From Erysipelotrichaceae bacterium (GTDB lineage Bacteria > Bacillota_I > Bacilli_A > Erysipelotrichales > Erysipelotrichaceae): DNA of 50,676 bases. A program made the translations under genes and the position numbers. Positions 40,787-48,470 of the stretch are shown in pieces. Position 1 is the first letter of the stretch, and every line of letters starts with the position of its first letter. The stretch spans positions 1 to 50,676 of the forward strand of contig JAFRVK010000041.1 in NCBI GenBank assembly GCA_017441765.1, read 5' to 3'. The notes beneath the pieces were generated by a model. The model had not been told where the DNA came from and made no database searches. It saw only the letters and a program-made list of their open reading frames with translations.

Positions 40787-41791
40787 ATGAAGGAAAAAGA
40801 GCGTGTTTCGCCGTTGTTTCGGCTTGTATTCGGGGCCGGAGCTGTCATATTCGGATTGCTGCTGATCCTTTTTGTGCTGACTTCATCGCTTACCGGCATC
40901 AGCATGTCGCTTCAGGGGGTCAAGGATCTGTTTACTTCACTGTTTGTGATTTCGATCTATGTGCTGGCTGCTTTGGCGCTGTTCGGTTTCATTATGGCAG
41001 CGATCGCCATGAAAAAGAACCCTTCAGTCTCTTCCAGCATGGTGGTCAGAGACAATTATCTGAAGTATGACTATACAGACAAAGACGGAAAGAAGAAAAA
41101 GAAAACCTTTTCTTTAGTCAATATCAATAAATATCTGGAATCCCATGGGCAGATGAAGCTGATCGATGATCTCATCTTAAGCAAAGAAGGCCATGACAGC
41201 AAGGCCAGCATCCGCAATCTGATGGTCGGTACGGAAGAGGGAGAGAAGAAGTCTCTGGCAACAGTCTATAACGAAGATCCTGCGGAATATCAGCGTATCG
41301 CAGCATTCCTGGATCATATTTCAGCCAGGGATGAAATCAATCTGGAGTTCCGTCTGAATACCTATATCTTCAGAGAAAACATGGCTGAGGAAGGACAGAA
41401 ACTTCAGGCATCGCTGCGCAATCAGTTAAGGAACATTCAGGATGAAGTAGTCTGCAGCCGTATCATTGAAACGATTCAGGAACTGCAGAAAGCGGAACAG
41501 CTCTTATCGGATGCAGGCTATGATGACAGGCTGCGCAAGCTGTATATGAATTATATGCCGATGCTGACGGGCATCATTGAAACATTTGGAGGACTGGATC
41601 GCAACGACCAGGATCTTAAACGGAAAGAAAAAGCGAGAACGGAACTGATGCAGACGTTCGATCTGATCTTGGCTGCATTCGCTTCTTTGAATGACCAGAA
41701 AGAGGAAGAAGGATTCGACCGTCTGGAGGCAGCTTCGGATACGCTTGAAAAGATCGTACAGACAGGACATGAGGAGGTAAGAAATGGCTGA
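40787..41791 (+). CDS. XpaC-like membrane protein, 334 aa
   Basis: Two N-terminal membrane helices (about residues 11-37 and 45-72) precede a long charged, helical cytoplasmic region. The C-terminal third (YMNYMPMLTGIIETF...TFDLILAAFASLN) resembles the XpaC family, named for 5-bromo-4-chloroindolyl-phosphate hydrolysis but of unknown biochemical role. XpaC proteins often accompany TelA; here the partner is a DUF4139 protein whose start overlaps this gene by 8 nt. The family call rests on pattern resemblance in the tail. Confidence 0.68.
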   Translation: MKEKERVSPLFRLVFGAGAVIFGLLLILFVLTSSLTGISMSLQGVKDLFTSLFVISIYVLAALALFGFIMAAIAMKKNPSVSSSMVVRDNYLKYDYTDKDGKKKKKTFSLVNINKYLESHGQMKLIDDLILSKEGHDSKASIRNLMVGTEEGEKKSLATVYNEDPAEYQRIAAFLDHISARDEINLEFRLNTYIFRENMAEEGQKLQASLRNQLRNIQDEVVCSRIIETIQELQKAEQLLSDAGYDDRLRKLYMNYMPMLTGIIETFGGLDRNDQDLKRKEKARTELMQTFDLILAAFASLNDQKEEEGFDRLEAASDTLEKIVQTGHEEVRNG

Positions 41792-43364
41792 TTTACTGAC
41801 ACAGGTAAAGACCGTAAATGTCTTCCGCAACGGAGCGGAAGTCGTAAGAACGGGAAAGACAGAACTGAAAGAAGGAACGCAGACGCTTTATGTGCACGGT
41901 CTGACAAACAGCGCTTCTGCGGATACGGCACGTCTCTATATCGAGGAAGGCGTATCCTGCGCAAATCTGCGTTTTGAAGAAGCGGATCAGGAGAATGTGC
42001 ATTCCAGGGAACTGCAGGAGAAGATCGCATTGCTGCAGAAACAGATCGAAGTCAAAGAGATGCAGCTGACGCTCTGGCAGAACAACGGTGATTTTACCGG
42101 ACATGACAACGTATCTGCTTCCGAGATCCAGGATTATATCGAAAAGCTTCCGGAACGCATGGAGAAACTTCATAAAGAGATCATCGCTTTGGAAAAAGAG
42201 ATCCGGGATCTGCAGAAGGAAGTTGAAGAAGAACTCCAGAAGGAAGGCCTGCCGGTACTGGTAGCGGATGTGACTGCGGATCGTGACGGGACTTTCGCAT
42301 GTGAGCTGCATTACCATGAGACAGCTGCAGGCTGGAATCCGGTCTATGAGATCCGTTCCGAAAAGGAAGAAGAAATTGAGATCCGCATGAGAGGCGAGAT
42401 CAGAGAAGATACCAATGAAGACTGGAACGATGTGAAAGTCTCGCTGTTTACCGGAGATCCTTCGACCAATGACGTATTGCCTGAACTCTTGCCTCTGTAT
42501 CTGAATATCCAGGAAAACAACGTCAACCTGTTCAAGGCATCAGGAAGAGCTGCCGCTCCGATGGGGATGAAAATGTCTATGGATCTGGAAGACACGATGG
42601 TTGCCGAAGAAGTAGCGGAAGCGCCAATGATGCGGATGGAAACACAGGAAGCCGAGGTCCAGAATGATGAGACGATGACCGAATATGCTTTGGCAGGCAA
42701 TCGCGATATTTTAAAGGGAAACAAGGGCACGATGGCAGATCTGCAGAAGTATGTGATCCCTGCGGAATACAATATCGTGACCGTTCCGAAAGCCGATCCG
42801 CATGCCTATCTGGTCGCTTCGATCAAGACCGCGGATCTTCCTATCCTCAATGCGGTCGAGGCAGGCATCTATCTCAAGGGGCGCTATACCGGGAGCATCT
42901 ATCTCGATCCGGATATGACCAAAGAGAAAGTGGATATCACTCTGGGCAAAGAAGAACGCATCCATGTCTCATATAAGGAACTTGCCAAGAAGAATTCCAC
43001 GACCCTGCTTAAAGCACAGAAAGTGGTCGAACATCAGTATGAGACCAAGATCACGAATCTGTCCGATGATGATATCACGATCCTTCTGAAAGACCAGCTT
43101 CCTGTTTCTCAGAATAAAGATATCACAGTGGAAGCACTGGATCTTGGCGGTGCGAAACTGGAAAAGGATTATGGAACTTTAGAGAAGAAAGTGGATGTCA
43201 AGGCAAAAGAGACAGAAACCTATCATCTTTCTTATAAAGTCATGTGGCCGAAAGACAAGAGGATACAGCAGACCAGAGCACATAAAAGAGCGTACTGTCC
43301 GGTCTGCGGCGCTCCGGTAACGGGCAGATTCTGTCCGGAATGCGGAAGCGATACCTCGGTCTGA
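41784..43364 (+). CDS. DUF4140/DUF4139 (MuiA-like) protein with C-terminal zinc ribbon, 526 aa
   Basis: The N-terminal DUF4140-type domain (VFRNGAEVVRTGKTELKEG) is followed by a coiled coil (about residues 75-155) and a DUF4139-type beta-rich domain (HYHETAAGWNPVYEIRS; DWNDVKVSLFTGDPS). A C-terminal CPVCG...CPECG ribbon could bind zinc. Related proteins are called mucoidy inhibitor A or CHP02231; function unknown. GAGGAGG lies upstream of the ATG. Strong coupling to the XpaC-like gene suggests a joint envelope-related function, which is inference. Confidence 0.85.
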   Translation: MADLLTQVKTVNVFRNGAEVVRTGKTELKEGTQTLYVHGLTNSASADTARLYIEEGVSCANLRFEEADQENVHSRELQEKIALLQKQIEVKEMQLTLWQNNGDFTGHDNVSASEIQDYIEKLPERMEKLHKEIIALEKEIRDLQKEVEEELQKEGLPVLVADVTADRDGTFACELHYHETAAGWNPVYEIRSEKEEEIEIRMRGEIREDTNEDWNDVKVSLFTGDPSTNDVLPELLPLYLNIQENNVNLFKASGRAAAPMGMKMSMDLEDTMVAEEVAEAPMMRMETQEAEVQNDETMTEYALAGNRDILKGNKGTMADLQKYVIPAEYNIVTVPKADPHAYLVASIKTADLPILNAVEAGIYLKGRYTGSIYLDPDMTKEKVDITLGKEERIHVSYKELAKKNSTTLLKAQKVVEHQYETKITNLSDDDITILLKDQLPVSQNKDITVEALDLGGAKLEKDYGTLEKKVDVKAKETETYHLSYKVMWPKDKRIQQTRAHKRAYCPVCGAPVTGRFCPECGSDTSV

Positions 43365-43390
43365 TATCTGAATACATTTGCACGCCATTG

Positions 43391-43420
43391 AGATGTATCT
43401 TTGCAGATACATCTTTTTTA
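43391..43420 (+). terminator. Terminator after the XpaC/DUF4139 pair
   Basis: AGATGTATC (43391-43399) pairs with GATACATCT (43406-43414), followed by a T-tract. Confidence 0.88.
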
Positions 43421-43451
43421 TGCTTTGTGCGGTTTTTTAGGTCGCCTGTAA

Positions 43452-43463
43452 TATAATAAAGAT
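43452..43463 (+). promoter_or_regulatory. Leaderless-type promoter: TATAAT-N6-ATG for the DUF975-CmpB gene
   Basis: TATAAT (43452-43457), AAAGAT, ATG at 43464. No Shine-Dalgarno and no -35 match at 16-18 nt. Confidence 0.75.
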
Positions 43464-45275
43464 ATGTTTGATAGGAAACACTTCAAGAAACAAGCCAAAG
43501 GGATGCTGAAGAAGCATTATGTGCTTCTGGTGATCGCCTGTCTGATCGCTGCGATCGTAGGCAGCAGTTACAGCTATTCGATTTCTGCGAGTACCTATAC
43601 TTCTTCCATCAAGGAGGCTACGGATGTGGTCGATGCCGGTACGACGTATATCGACGTTCCTTCGATTGGTGACGCTCTCAATAAACTGTTTGGCATCGAT
43701 CTGAGTGGGGCACTCCAATACAACGAAGAAGGGGAACTGACACATATCGGACAGCTGGAACTGGGAAGACGCAAAGGGATCTTCTCTTCTCTGGTCAACC
43801 GCATCAGCAATGCCCGTTTCTTCTCATTAGCGATACAGACGATCCATTCTCTGATCACCACCGAGTCTGTGGTTTTTGATCTCAATATCATTTTTGCTTC
43901 GATGATCGTCATGGGTGCGATCGCTTTTGTGAAGCATTTCTATAGCATCGCTTACCGCAGGATCTTTATGGAATCCTATCAGTATGATGTCACGAAATCC
44001 TCACGGTTCCTTTTCCTGTTTAAAACAAAAAAGTGGCTCAAAGCCTGTACAACGATCTTTATCGTCAACGTCTATCAGTTCTTATGGAATTTCACGATTA
44101 TCGGAGGCATCATCGCCCGATACAACTATATGTTTATTCCGTATATCGTCGCAGAGAACCCGGGAATCGACCGTTCCGAAGCGATCAAGCTGTCCAGACG
44201 CATGGTTTATGGCTACCGTTTTGATCTGTTCAAGATGAGACTGACGTTCCTGCCGTGGCTGATCCTGGGCCGTTTTACATTGGGCATCAGCGACATCCTG
44301 TTTACGAACCCGTATCTGGAAGCGACGATCTGCCAGTATTATTTCGCTTTACGCAAGATGGCCAAAATCGAGGGCATCTCCTATGTGAACAATCTGAATG
44401 ACGATTATCTTGCCCAGAAAGCAAGCTACAGCTATATCGAAGAGAAATATGCGGATGTCGTAGAGATGATGACCAATGACCTGGATGTCAGAGATCTCGA
44501 ACACGACGGATTGCGCGGTTTTGTGGAGGATCATCTGGGAATCATCTACAGGAACGATGAGGATCAGGATCTCTACAATGCCGCCATCGAAGAGACCGAT
44601 GCGATCGATGACTATCACCAGATCCTGAATCTGAGACAGTATCCGGATCGGTTAAATCCATATTCATCAGGAAACGATCAGAAAGGCGATCAGGTTCATT
44701 ATCTGCGCCGCTATTCACTGACTTCGATCATTCTGATGTTTTTCTCATTCAGTTTCGTAGGATGGCTGTGGGAGGTCCTGCTGCATATCATCAATGACGG
44801 ACGATTTGTCAACCGGGGCGTCATGCACGGTCCTTGGCTGCCGATCTATGGAAGCGGTGCGGTGCTGATCCTGGTGTTGCTGTTCAGGTATCGCAGAAAT
44901 CCGGTTCTGGAAGCGATGCTGATGATCCTGCTGTGCGGGACGGTAGAATATTTCGGTTCCTGGTTCCTGGAGATGACCAAGGGTCTGAAATGGTGGGATT
45001 ATTCCGGTTATTTCATCAATCTGAACGGCAGGATCTGTGCAGAAGGACTGACTGTATTCATGATCGGAGGATTGGCTGCCGTATATGTGCTGGCGCCACT
45101 GATAGACAACAGACTGAAAAAGATCAGCTGTCCTTTGAAAGTTCTGATCTGCATCCTCCTGCTGCTGGCGTTTGGCTATGATACCTATTATTCCCAGAAG
45201 AATCCGAATACCGGCAAGGGTATCACGGATTACGAGGAAGTATCTTATCGCATCGATCAGAGAGGCCGTCAATGA
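43464..45275 (+). CDS. DUF975 membrane domain fused to a CmpB/ABC-transporter type IV-like domain, 603 aa
   Basis: Residues about 1-310 are a DUF975 membrane protein (KKHYVLLVIACLIAAIVGS; YMFIPYIVAENPGIDRSEAI, its most conserved segment). Residues about 410-565 match the other small integral membrane family (FVGWLWEVLLHIINDGRFVN, RGVMHGPWLPIYGSG, KWWDYSGYFINLNGRICAEG) annotated as putative ABC-transporter type IV/CmpB. The two occur separately in many Bacillota; here one frame carries both, joined by a charged linker of about 100 residues. The end overlaps the metallophosphoesterase gene by 4 nt. Confidence 0.88.
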   Translation: MFDRKHFKKQAKGMLKKHYVLLVIACLIAAIVGSSYSYSISASTYTSSIKEATDVVDAGTTYIDVPSIGDALNKLFGIDLSGALQYNEEGELTHIGQLELGRRKGIFSSLVNRISNARFFSLAIQTIHSLITTESVVFDLNIIFASMIVMGAIAFVKHFYSIAYRRIFMESYQYDVTKSSRFLFLFKTKKWLKACTTIFIVNVYQFLWNFTIIGGIIARYNYMFIPYIVAENPGIDRSEAIKLSRRMVYGYRFDLFKMRLTFLPWLILGRFTLGISDILFTNPYLEATICQYYFALRKMAKIEGISYVNNLNDDYLAQKASYSYIEEKYADVVEMMTNDLDVRDLEHDGLRGFVEDHLGIIYRNDEDQDLYNAAIEETDAIDDYHQILNLRQYPDRLNPYSSGNDQKGDQVHYLRRYSLTSIILMFFSFSFVGWLWEVLLHIINDGRFVNRGVMHGPWLPIYGSGAVLILVLLFRYRRNPVLEAMLMILLCGTVEYFGSWFLEMTKGLKWWDYSGYFINLNGRICAEGLTVFMIGGLAAVYVLAPLIDNRLKKISCPLKVLICILLLLAFGYDTYYSQKNPNTGKGITDYEEVSYRIDQRGRQ

Positions 45276-46465
45276 TCGGTGCTTTTCTGATTCCTGTCAT
45301 GTGGATCGTTCTGATGATCCTTTTCAGGATCGTCAGAAATTATCTTAAGTCCGTACATCTGGGCTATCTAACCATCGTTGCTGCCGTGTTCCTTTTTGGC
45401 GGTCCGCTCGCCATACTGGGCGGCTTTTTTATTCCTTCGGATATGAGTGCGATGCTTGGCGGATGCAAGAGAACGCTGATCCGCATCGGTTTCTACTGGC
45501 TGGGAGTGATGCTGTATTTCGTGCTGGCACTATTGATGTGCGGCATAATCTATTTCATGCTTCGCCCTGTTCTGAAAAAGCGTTATTCCAAACAGCTTGC
45601 CAGGAATCTTACGGCGCTGACTGTCGTTGCTTTTACAGCTGTCATGAGCCTTTACGGCATCCGGAACGCACATGATCTTCATGTCACAGAATATGAGGTA
45701 GATGTCGATAAAGATTCTGTTCTTGATGAACTGAACATCGTCCTGATCGGGGATACGCATCTGGGCTACAATATCACGGTGAAACAGGTAGCAGAAATGG
45801 TCGAACTGATCAACCGGCAGGATCCCGACGTGGTACTGATCGCGGGAGATATCTTTGACAACGAATATGAAGCGATCGAAGACCCGGAAGAAATGATCAG
45901 ACTGTTTCAGCAGATCCAGAGCCGTTACGGAACCTATGCGATCTGGGGCAACCACGACATTCAGGAAAAGATCCTGCTGGGTTTTACCTTCAGCTGGATG
46001 AATAAAGAGAAACACGTCGTACAGGCGGATGAGAGAATGGTGGAATTTGTCAGGGAAGCAGGGATCAAGACCCTGTATGATCAATGGGCACGCATTGAAG
46101 ATATCCAGCTTTACGGACGTCCTGATAAAGAGAAGATCAATTTCGGTCATACATCAAGAGCTGATGTCTCAGAGTTCATGAAAGACGCCGACGCCGGCAA
46201 GCCGATCATCGTTCTTGACCACGAACCAAGCGATTCCCTGATCCTGTCTCAGTATCCTGCCGACTTGTATCTCAACGGTCATACCCATGCCGGACAGATG
46301 TGGCCGGGAACCTGGACGATCCATCTGTTCTGGGACAATGCCTATGGCATGAAACGCTATGAGAATCTGTATAATATTGTCACCAGTGGTGTCGGCCTGT
46401 TCGGCGTCAATATGCGCACAGATTCCATCGCAGAGATCGTCAGGATCCGTGTGACTTTCAAATAA
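45272..46465 (+). CDS. Membrane-bound metallophosphoesterase, 397 aa
   Basis: Three to four N-terminal membrane helices (residues about 1-140) anchor a calcineurin-like phosphoesterase domain with all metal motifs: GDTHLGY, AGDIFDNE, GNHDI, LDHEPS and NGHTHAGQMWP. This is the YaeI/YkuE-like architecture; some relatives act on lipid pyrophosphates. ATGA overlap with the upstream membrane fusion protein indicates coupled translation and perhaps a shared membrane role. The substrate is unknown. Confidence 0.9.
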   Translation: MIGAFLIPVMWIVLMILFRIVRNYLKSVHLGYLTIVAAVFLFGGPLAILGGFFIPSDMSAMLGGCKRTLIRIGFYWLGVMLYFVLALLMCGIIYFMLRPVLKKRYSKQLARNLTALTVVAFTAVMSLYGIRNAHDLHVTEYEVDVDKDSVLDELNIVLIGDTHLGYNITVKQVAEMVELINRQDPDVVLIAGDIFDNEYEAIEDPEEMIRLFQQIQSRYGTYAIWGNHDIQEKILLGFTFSWMNKEKHVVQADERMVEFVREAGIKTLYDQWARIEDIQLYGRPDKEKINFGHTSRADVSEFMKDADAGKPIIVLDHEPSDSLILSQYPADLYLNGHTHAGQMWPGTWTIHLFWDNAYGMKRYENLYNIVTSGVGLFGVNMRTDSIAEIVRIRVTFK

Positions 46466-46493
46466 AAGTGCCTATATATTTATTAAATATTTA

Positions 46494-46522
46494 TTGAATT
46501 TCCTACCGAAATATCATATAAT
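46494..46522 (+). promoter_or_regulatory. Promoter of rplM-rpsI
   Basis: TTGAAT (46494-46499), 17-nt spacer, TATAAT (46517-46522). Predicted start near 46529, giving a leader of about 50 nt. Confidence 0.85.
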
Positions 46523-46528
46523 AGTCAT

Positions 46529-46578
46529 TGCCTTATTTATCAACTTGTAGCCCCGGAAAACTACAAAGGAGAGAAAAT
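46529..46578 (+). promoter_or_regulatory. rplM leader with hairpin next to the ribosome-binding site
   Basis: TTGTAG (46545-46550) pairs with CTACAA (46561-46566) around CCCCGGAAAA. The 3' arm runs into AAAGGAGAG, the ribosome-binding site. The layout fits an autoregulatory ribosomal-protein leader of the L13 type known upstream of rplM-rpsI; assignment to that family is from memory of its general features. Confidence 0.5.
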
Positions 46579-47007
46579 ATGCGTCAAACAACTATGCTGA
46601 AACCAGCAGACGTCAAAAAAGACTGGTATGTCGTTGATGCGAGCGGTAAGACTTTAGGTAGACTGGCGACCCAATGCGCAGCTATCTTAAGAGGAAAGCA
46701 CAAACCAACGTTCACACCGAATGTCGACTGCGGCGATAATGTGATCATTATCAATGCAGCAAAGGTCGTCTATTCAGGCGATCAGGAAAACAAGAAGACC
46801 TACTATCACCATTCAATGTATCCGGGAGGATTGAAAGCCAGATCTATTGGTAAGATGAAGAGAGATTATCCTGTCGAGTTGGTGGAAAAAGCTGTCAAAG
46901 GCATGCTTCCGCACAACAAATTGGGTGACAAGATGAGAACTCACTTATTTGTTTACGAAGGTGATGAGCACCCTCACGCTGCTCAAAAACCAATTGAGCT
47001 TAAGTAA
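46579..47007 (+). CDS. rplM: 50S ribosomal protein L13, 142 aa
   Basis: Complete L13: [16 protein letters not shown] at the N-terminus, GDNVIIINA, the [12 protein letters not shown] motif and [11 protein letters not shown]. Length is standard. The start is ATG 46579 after AAAGGAGAG; an upstream in-frame ATG at 46528 lies in the leader and would add 17 unrelated residues. It forms the usual operon with rpsI. Confidence 0.98.
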   Translation: MRQTTMLKPADVKKDWYVVDASGKTLGRLATQCAAILRGKHKPTFTPNVDCGDNVIIINAAKVVYSGDQENKKTYYHHSMYPGGLKARSIGKMKRDYPVELVEKAVKGMLPHNKLGDKMRTHLFVYEGDEHPHAAQKPIELK

Positions 47008-47018
47008 GGAGAATTTCA

Positions 47019-47423
47019 ATGCCTAAAAAGAAAACAAATGTAACTTATCAAGGAACAGGAAGACGTAAATCTTCCGTGGCTCGTGTCTATCTGACACCTG
47101 GCACAGGCAAGATCATGGTCGGCGAAAAGACTCTGGAAGAGTATCTCCCACAGGAAATTCTTAGAATGGTAGTAAAATCTCCGTTGGTCGAGACAGGAAC
47201 TGAAGGTCAGTATGACGTCTTCATCAATGTCTATGGCGGCGGACTGACAGGTCAGGCTGGCGCTATGCGTCACGGCATCTCACGTGCTTTGCTTGAAGTA
47301 GGTGATGATCTGAGACCTGTGCTGAAAAAAGCAGGATTCTTGACTCGTGATTCTCGTGCGAAAGAACGTAAGAAGTACGGTCTGAAGGGTGCCCGTAGAG
47401 CTCCTCAGTACTCGAAGCGTTAA
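47019..47423 (+). CDS. rpsI: 30S ribosomal protein S9, 134 aa
   Basis: Complete S9 with [14 protein letters not shown] near the N-terminus, [12 protein letters not shown], and the C-terminal [16 protein letters not shown] whose tail reaches the ribosomal P-site tRNA. AAGGAG precedes the ATG 11 nt after rplM. The operon is closed by a strong terminator. Confidence 0.98.
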   Translation: MPKKKTNVTYQGTGRRKSSVARVYLTPGTGKIMVGEKTLEEYLPQEILRMVVKSPLVETGTEGQYDVFINVYGGGLTGQAGAMRHGISRALLEVGDDLRPVLKKAGFLTRDSRAKERKKYGLKGARRAPQYSKR

Positions 47424-47439
47424 TTCTTGGGATTACGTG

Positions 47440-47466
47440 AAAGCGCTCCATTGGAGCGCTTTTTTC
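47440..47466. terminator. Terminator of rplM-rpsI, possibly shared with the convergent gene
   Basis: AAAGCGCTCC (47440-47449) pairs with GGAGCGCTTT (47453-47462) around ATT, followed by more T. It lies between convergent genes. Confidence 0.92.
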
Positions 47467-47492
47467 TTTTATGTGATGATTATTTATTGGAT

Positions 47493-48407
47493 TTATTCGA
47501 ACAGGATATCCGGATAGGTTCCGTTGTCTTTGAGATCCTGGATCTTCTGTACGACGATCGGCCGATCTTCCTTGTAGGTGACACCGAACCAGCTGTCGCT
47601 GGAAGTCAGGACTTTGACTTTTGCCAGACCGCGGTCCACCAGGACGCCCACATGATTTGGAAGCAGGGCTTCATATTTCAGCGGATTCTTTTCGATTCCG
47701 ATCGGGAGTTCTTCTTTGAAGATCTCGCCTAGCTGTCTGATCACATTCGGTGTGAAACCCCAGAAGTTCATCGATACCGGCACATCGGCAGCAATCGGCT
47801 TGTATTCGCCATCTTCTTCAAATTCGACACCCTGATGATCCTCCGTCCAACGGATGTTCATGATCTCTTTGATGGAAGTCAGGTCGTCATTTTCGTCTTT
47901 CTGGCAGTAGCCTCTAGTGACCGTTCCGTGATCGCTTAAAGTCTTCTGCAGCTCATAGCCTACCATGCAGTAGTGTTCATCATCGATGCCGTTATGGAAG
48001 TAGTCGATGATCGTTTCAAACGCATTCCTTCCATAGAAATCATCGGCATTGCATACGACGAACGGATCTTCTTTCAGGATATCCCGGCAGGACAGCAATG
48101 CGTGCGTGGTTCCCCAAGGCTTGATTCTTCCTTCCGGTACTGTGATTCCTTCAGGAAGATCATAAAGATCCTGAAAAGCATATTCGACTTCGACATAAGG
48201 CCTGATCTTTGAAACCAGCGATTCTTCGAAAATCTCCTGATGTTCCTTCTTGATGATCAGTACAACTTTCTTAAAACCGCTTCTGATCGCATCATAGATC
48301 GTAAATTCAATGATCGGTTCATTGTGGCTTCCTACACCATCGACCTGCTTGAGGCCTCCGTATCTTGAGCCCATCCCGGCTGCTAATATGACTAGTGTTT
48401 CTTTCAT
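47493..48407 (-). CDS. Nucleotidyltransferase family protein (NDP-sugar pyrophosphorylase-like), 304 aa
   Basis: The N-terminal LAAGMGSRYGGLKQ is the nucleotide-binding signature of the sugar nucleotidyltransferase fold. VCNADDFYG carries the metal-binding aspartate and PWGTTHALLSC is a substrate segment. It differs from classical GalU or RmlA in lacking their downstream motifs, so the sugar and nucleotide remain unknown. GGAGG precedes the ATG. It is divergent from glpK, sharing a 63-nt intergenic region with back-to-back -10 boxes. Confidence 0.85.
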   Translation of the reverse strand: MKETLVILAAGMGSRYGGLKQVDGVGSHNEPIIEFTIYDAIRSGFKKVVLIIKKEHQEIFEESLVSKIRPYVEVEYAFQDLYDLPEGITVPEGRIKPWGTTHALLSCRDILKEDPFVVCNADDFYGRNAFETIIDYFHNGIDDEHYCMVGYELQKTLSDHGTVTRGYCQKDENDDLTSIKEIMNIRWTEDHQGVEFEEDGEYKPIAADVPVSMNFWGFTPNVIRQLGEIFKEELPIGIEKNPLKYEALLPNHVGVLVDRGLAKVKVLTSSDSWFGVTYKEDRPIVVQKIQDLKDNGTYPDILFE

Positions 48408-48432
48408 AATCGATCCTCCGATTTCTATATTT

Positions 48433-48442
48433 ATTATATAAT
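48433..48442. promoter_or_regulatory. Palindromic back-to-back -10 elements between divergent genes
   Basis: ATTATATAAT is a perfect palindrome that reads TATAAT on the plus strand (48437-48442, toward glpK) and on the minus strand (48438-48433, toward the nucleotidyltransferase). Both genes have normal leaders with GGAGG or GAGGAG. Neither direction has a good -35. Confidence 0.6.
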
Positions 48443-48470
48443 GTAAATGTTAATGCGAGGAGTCAATCAT

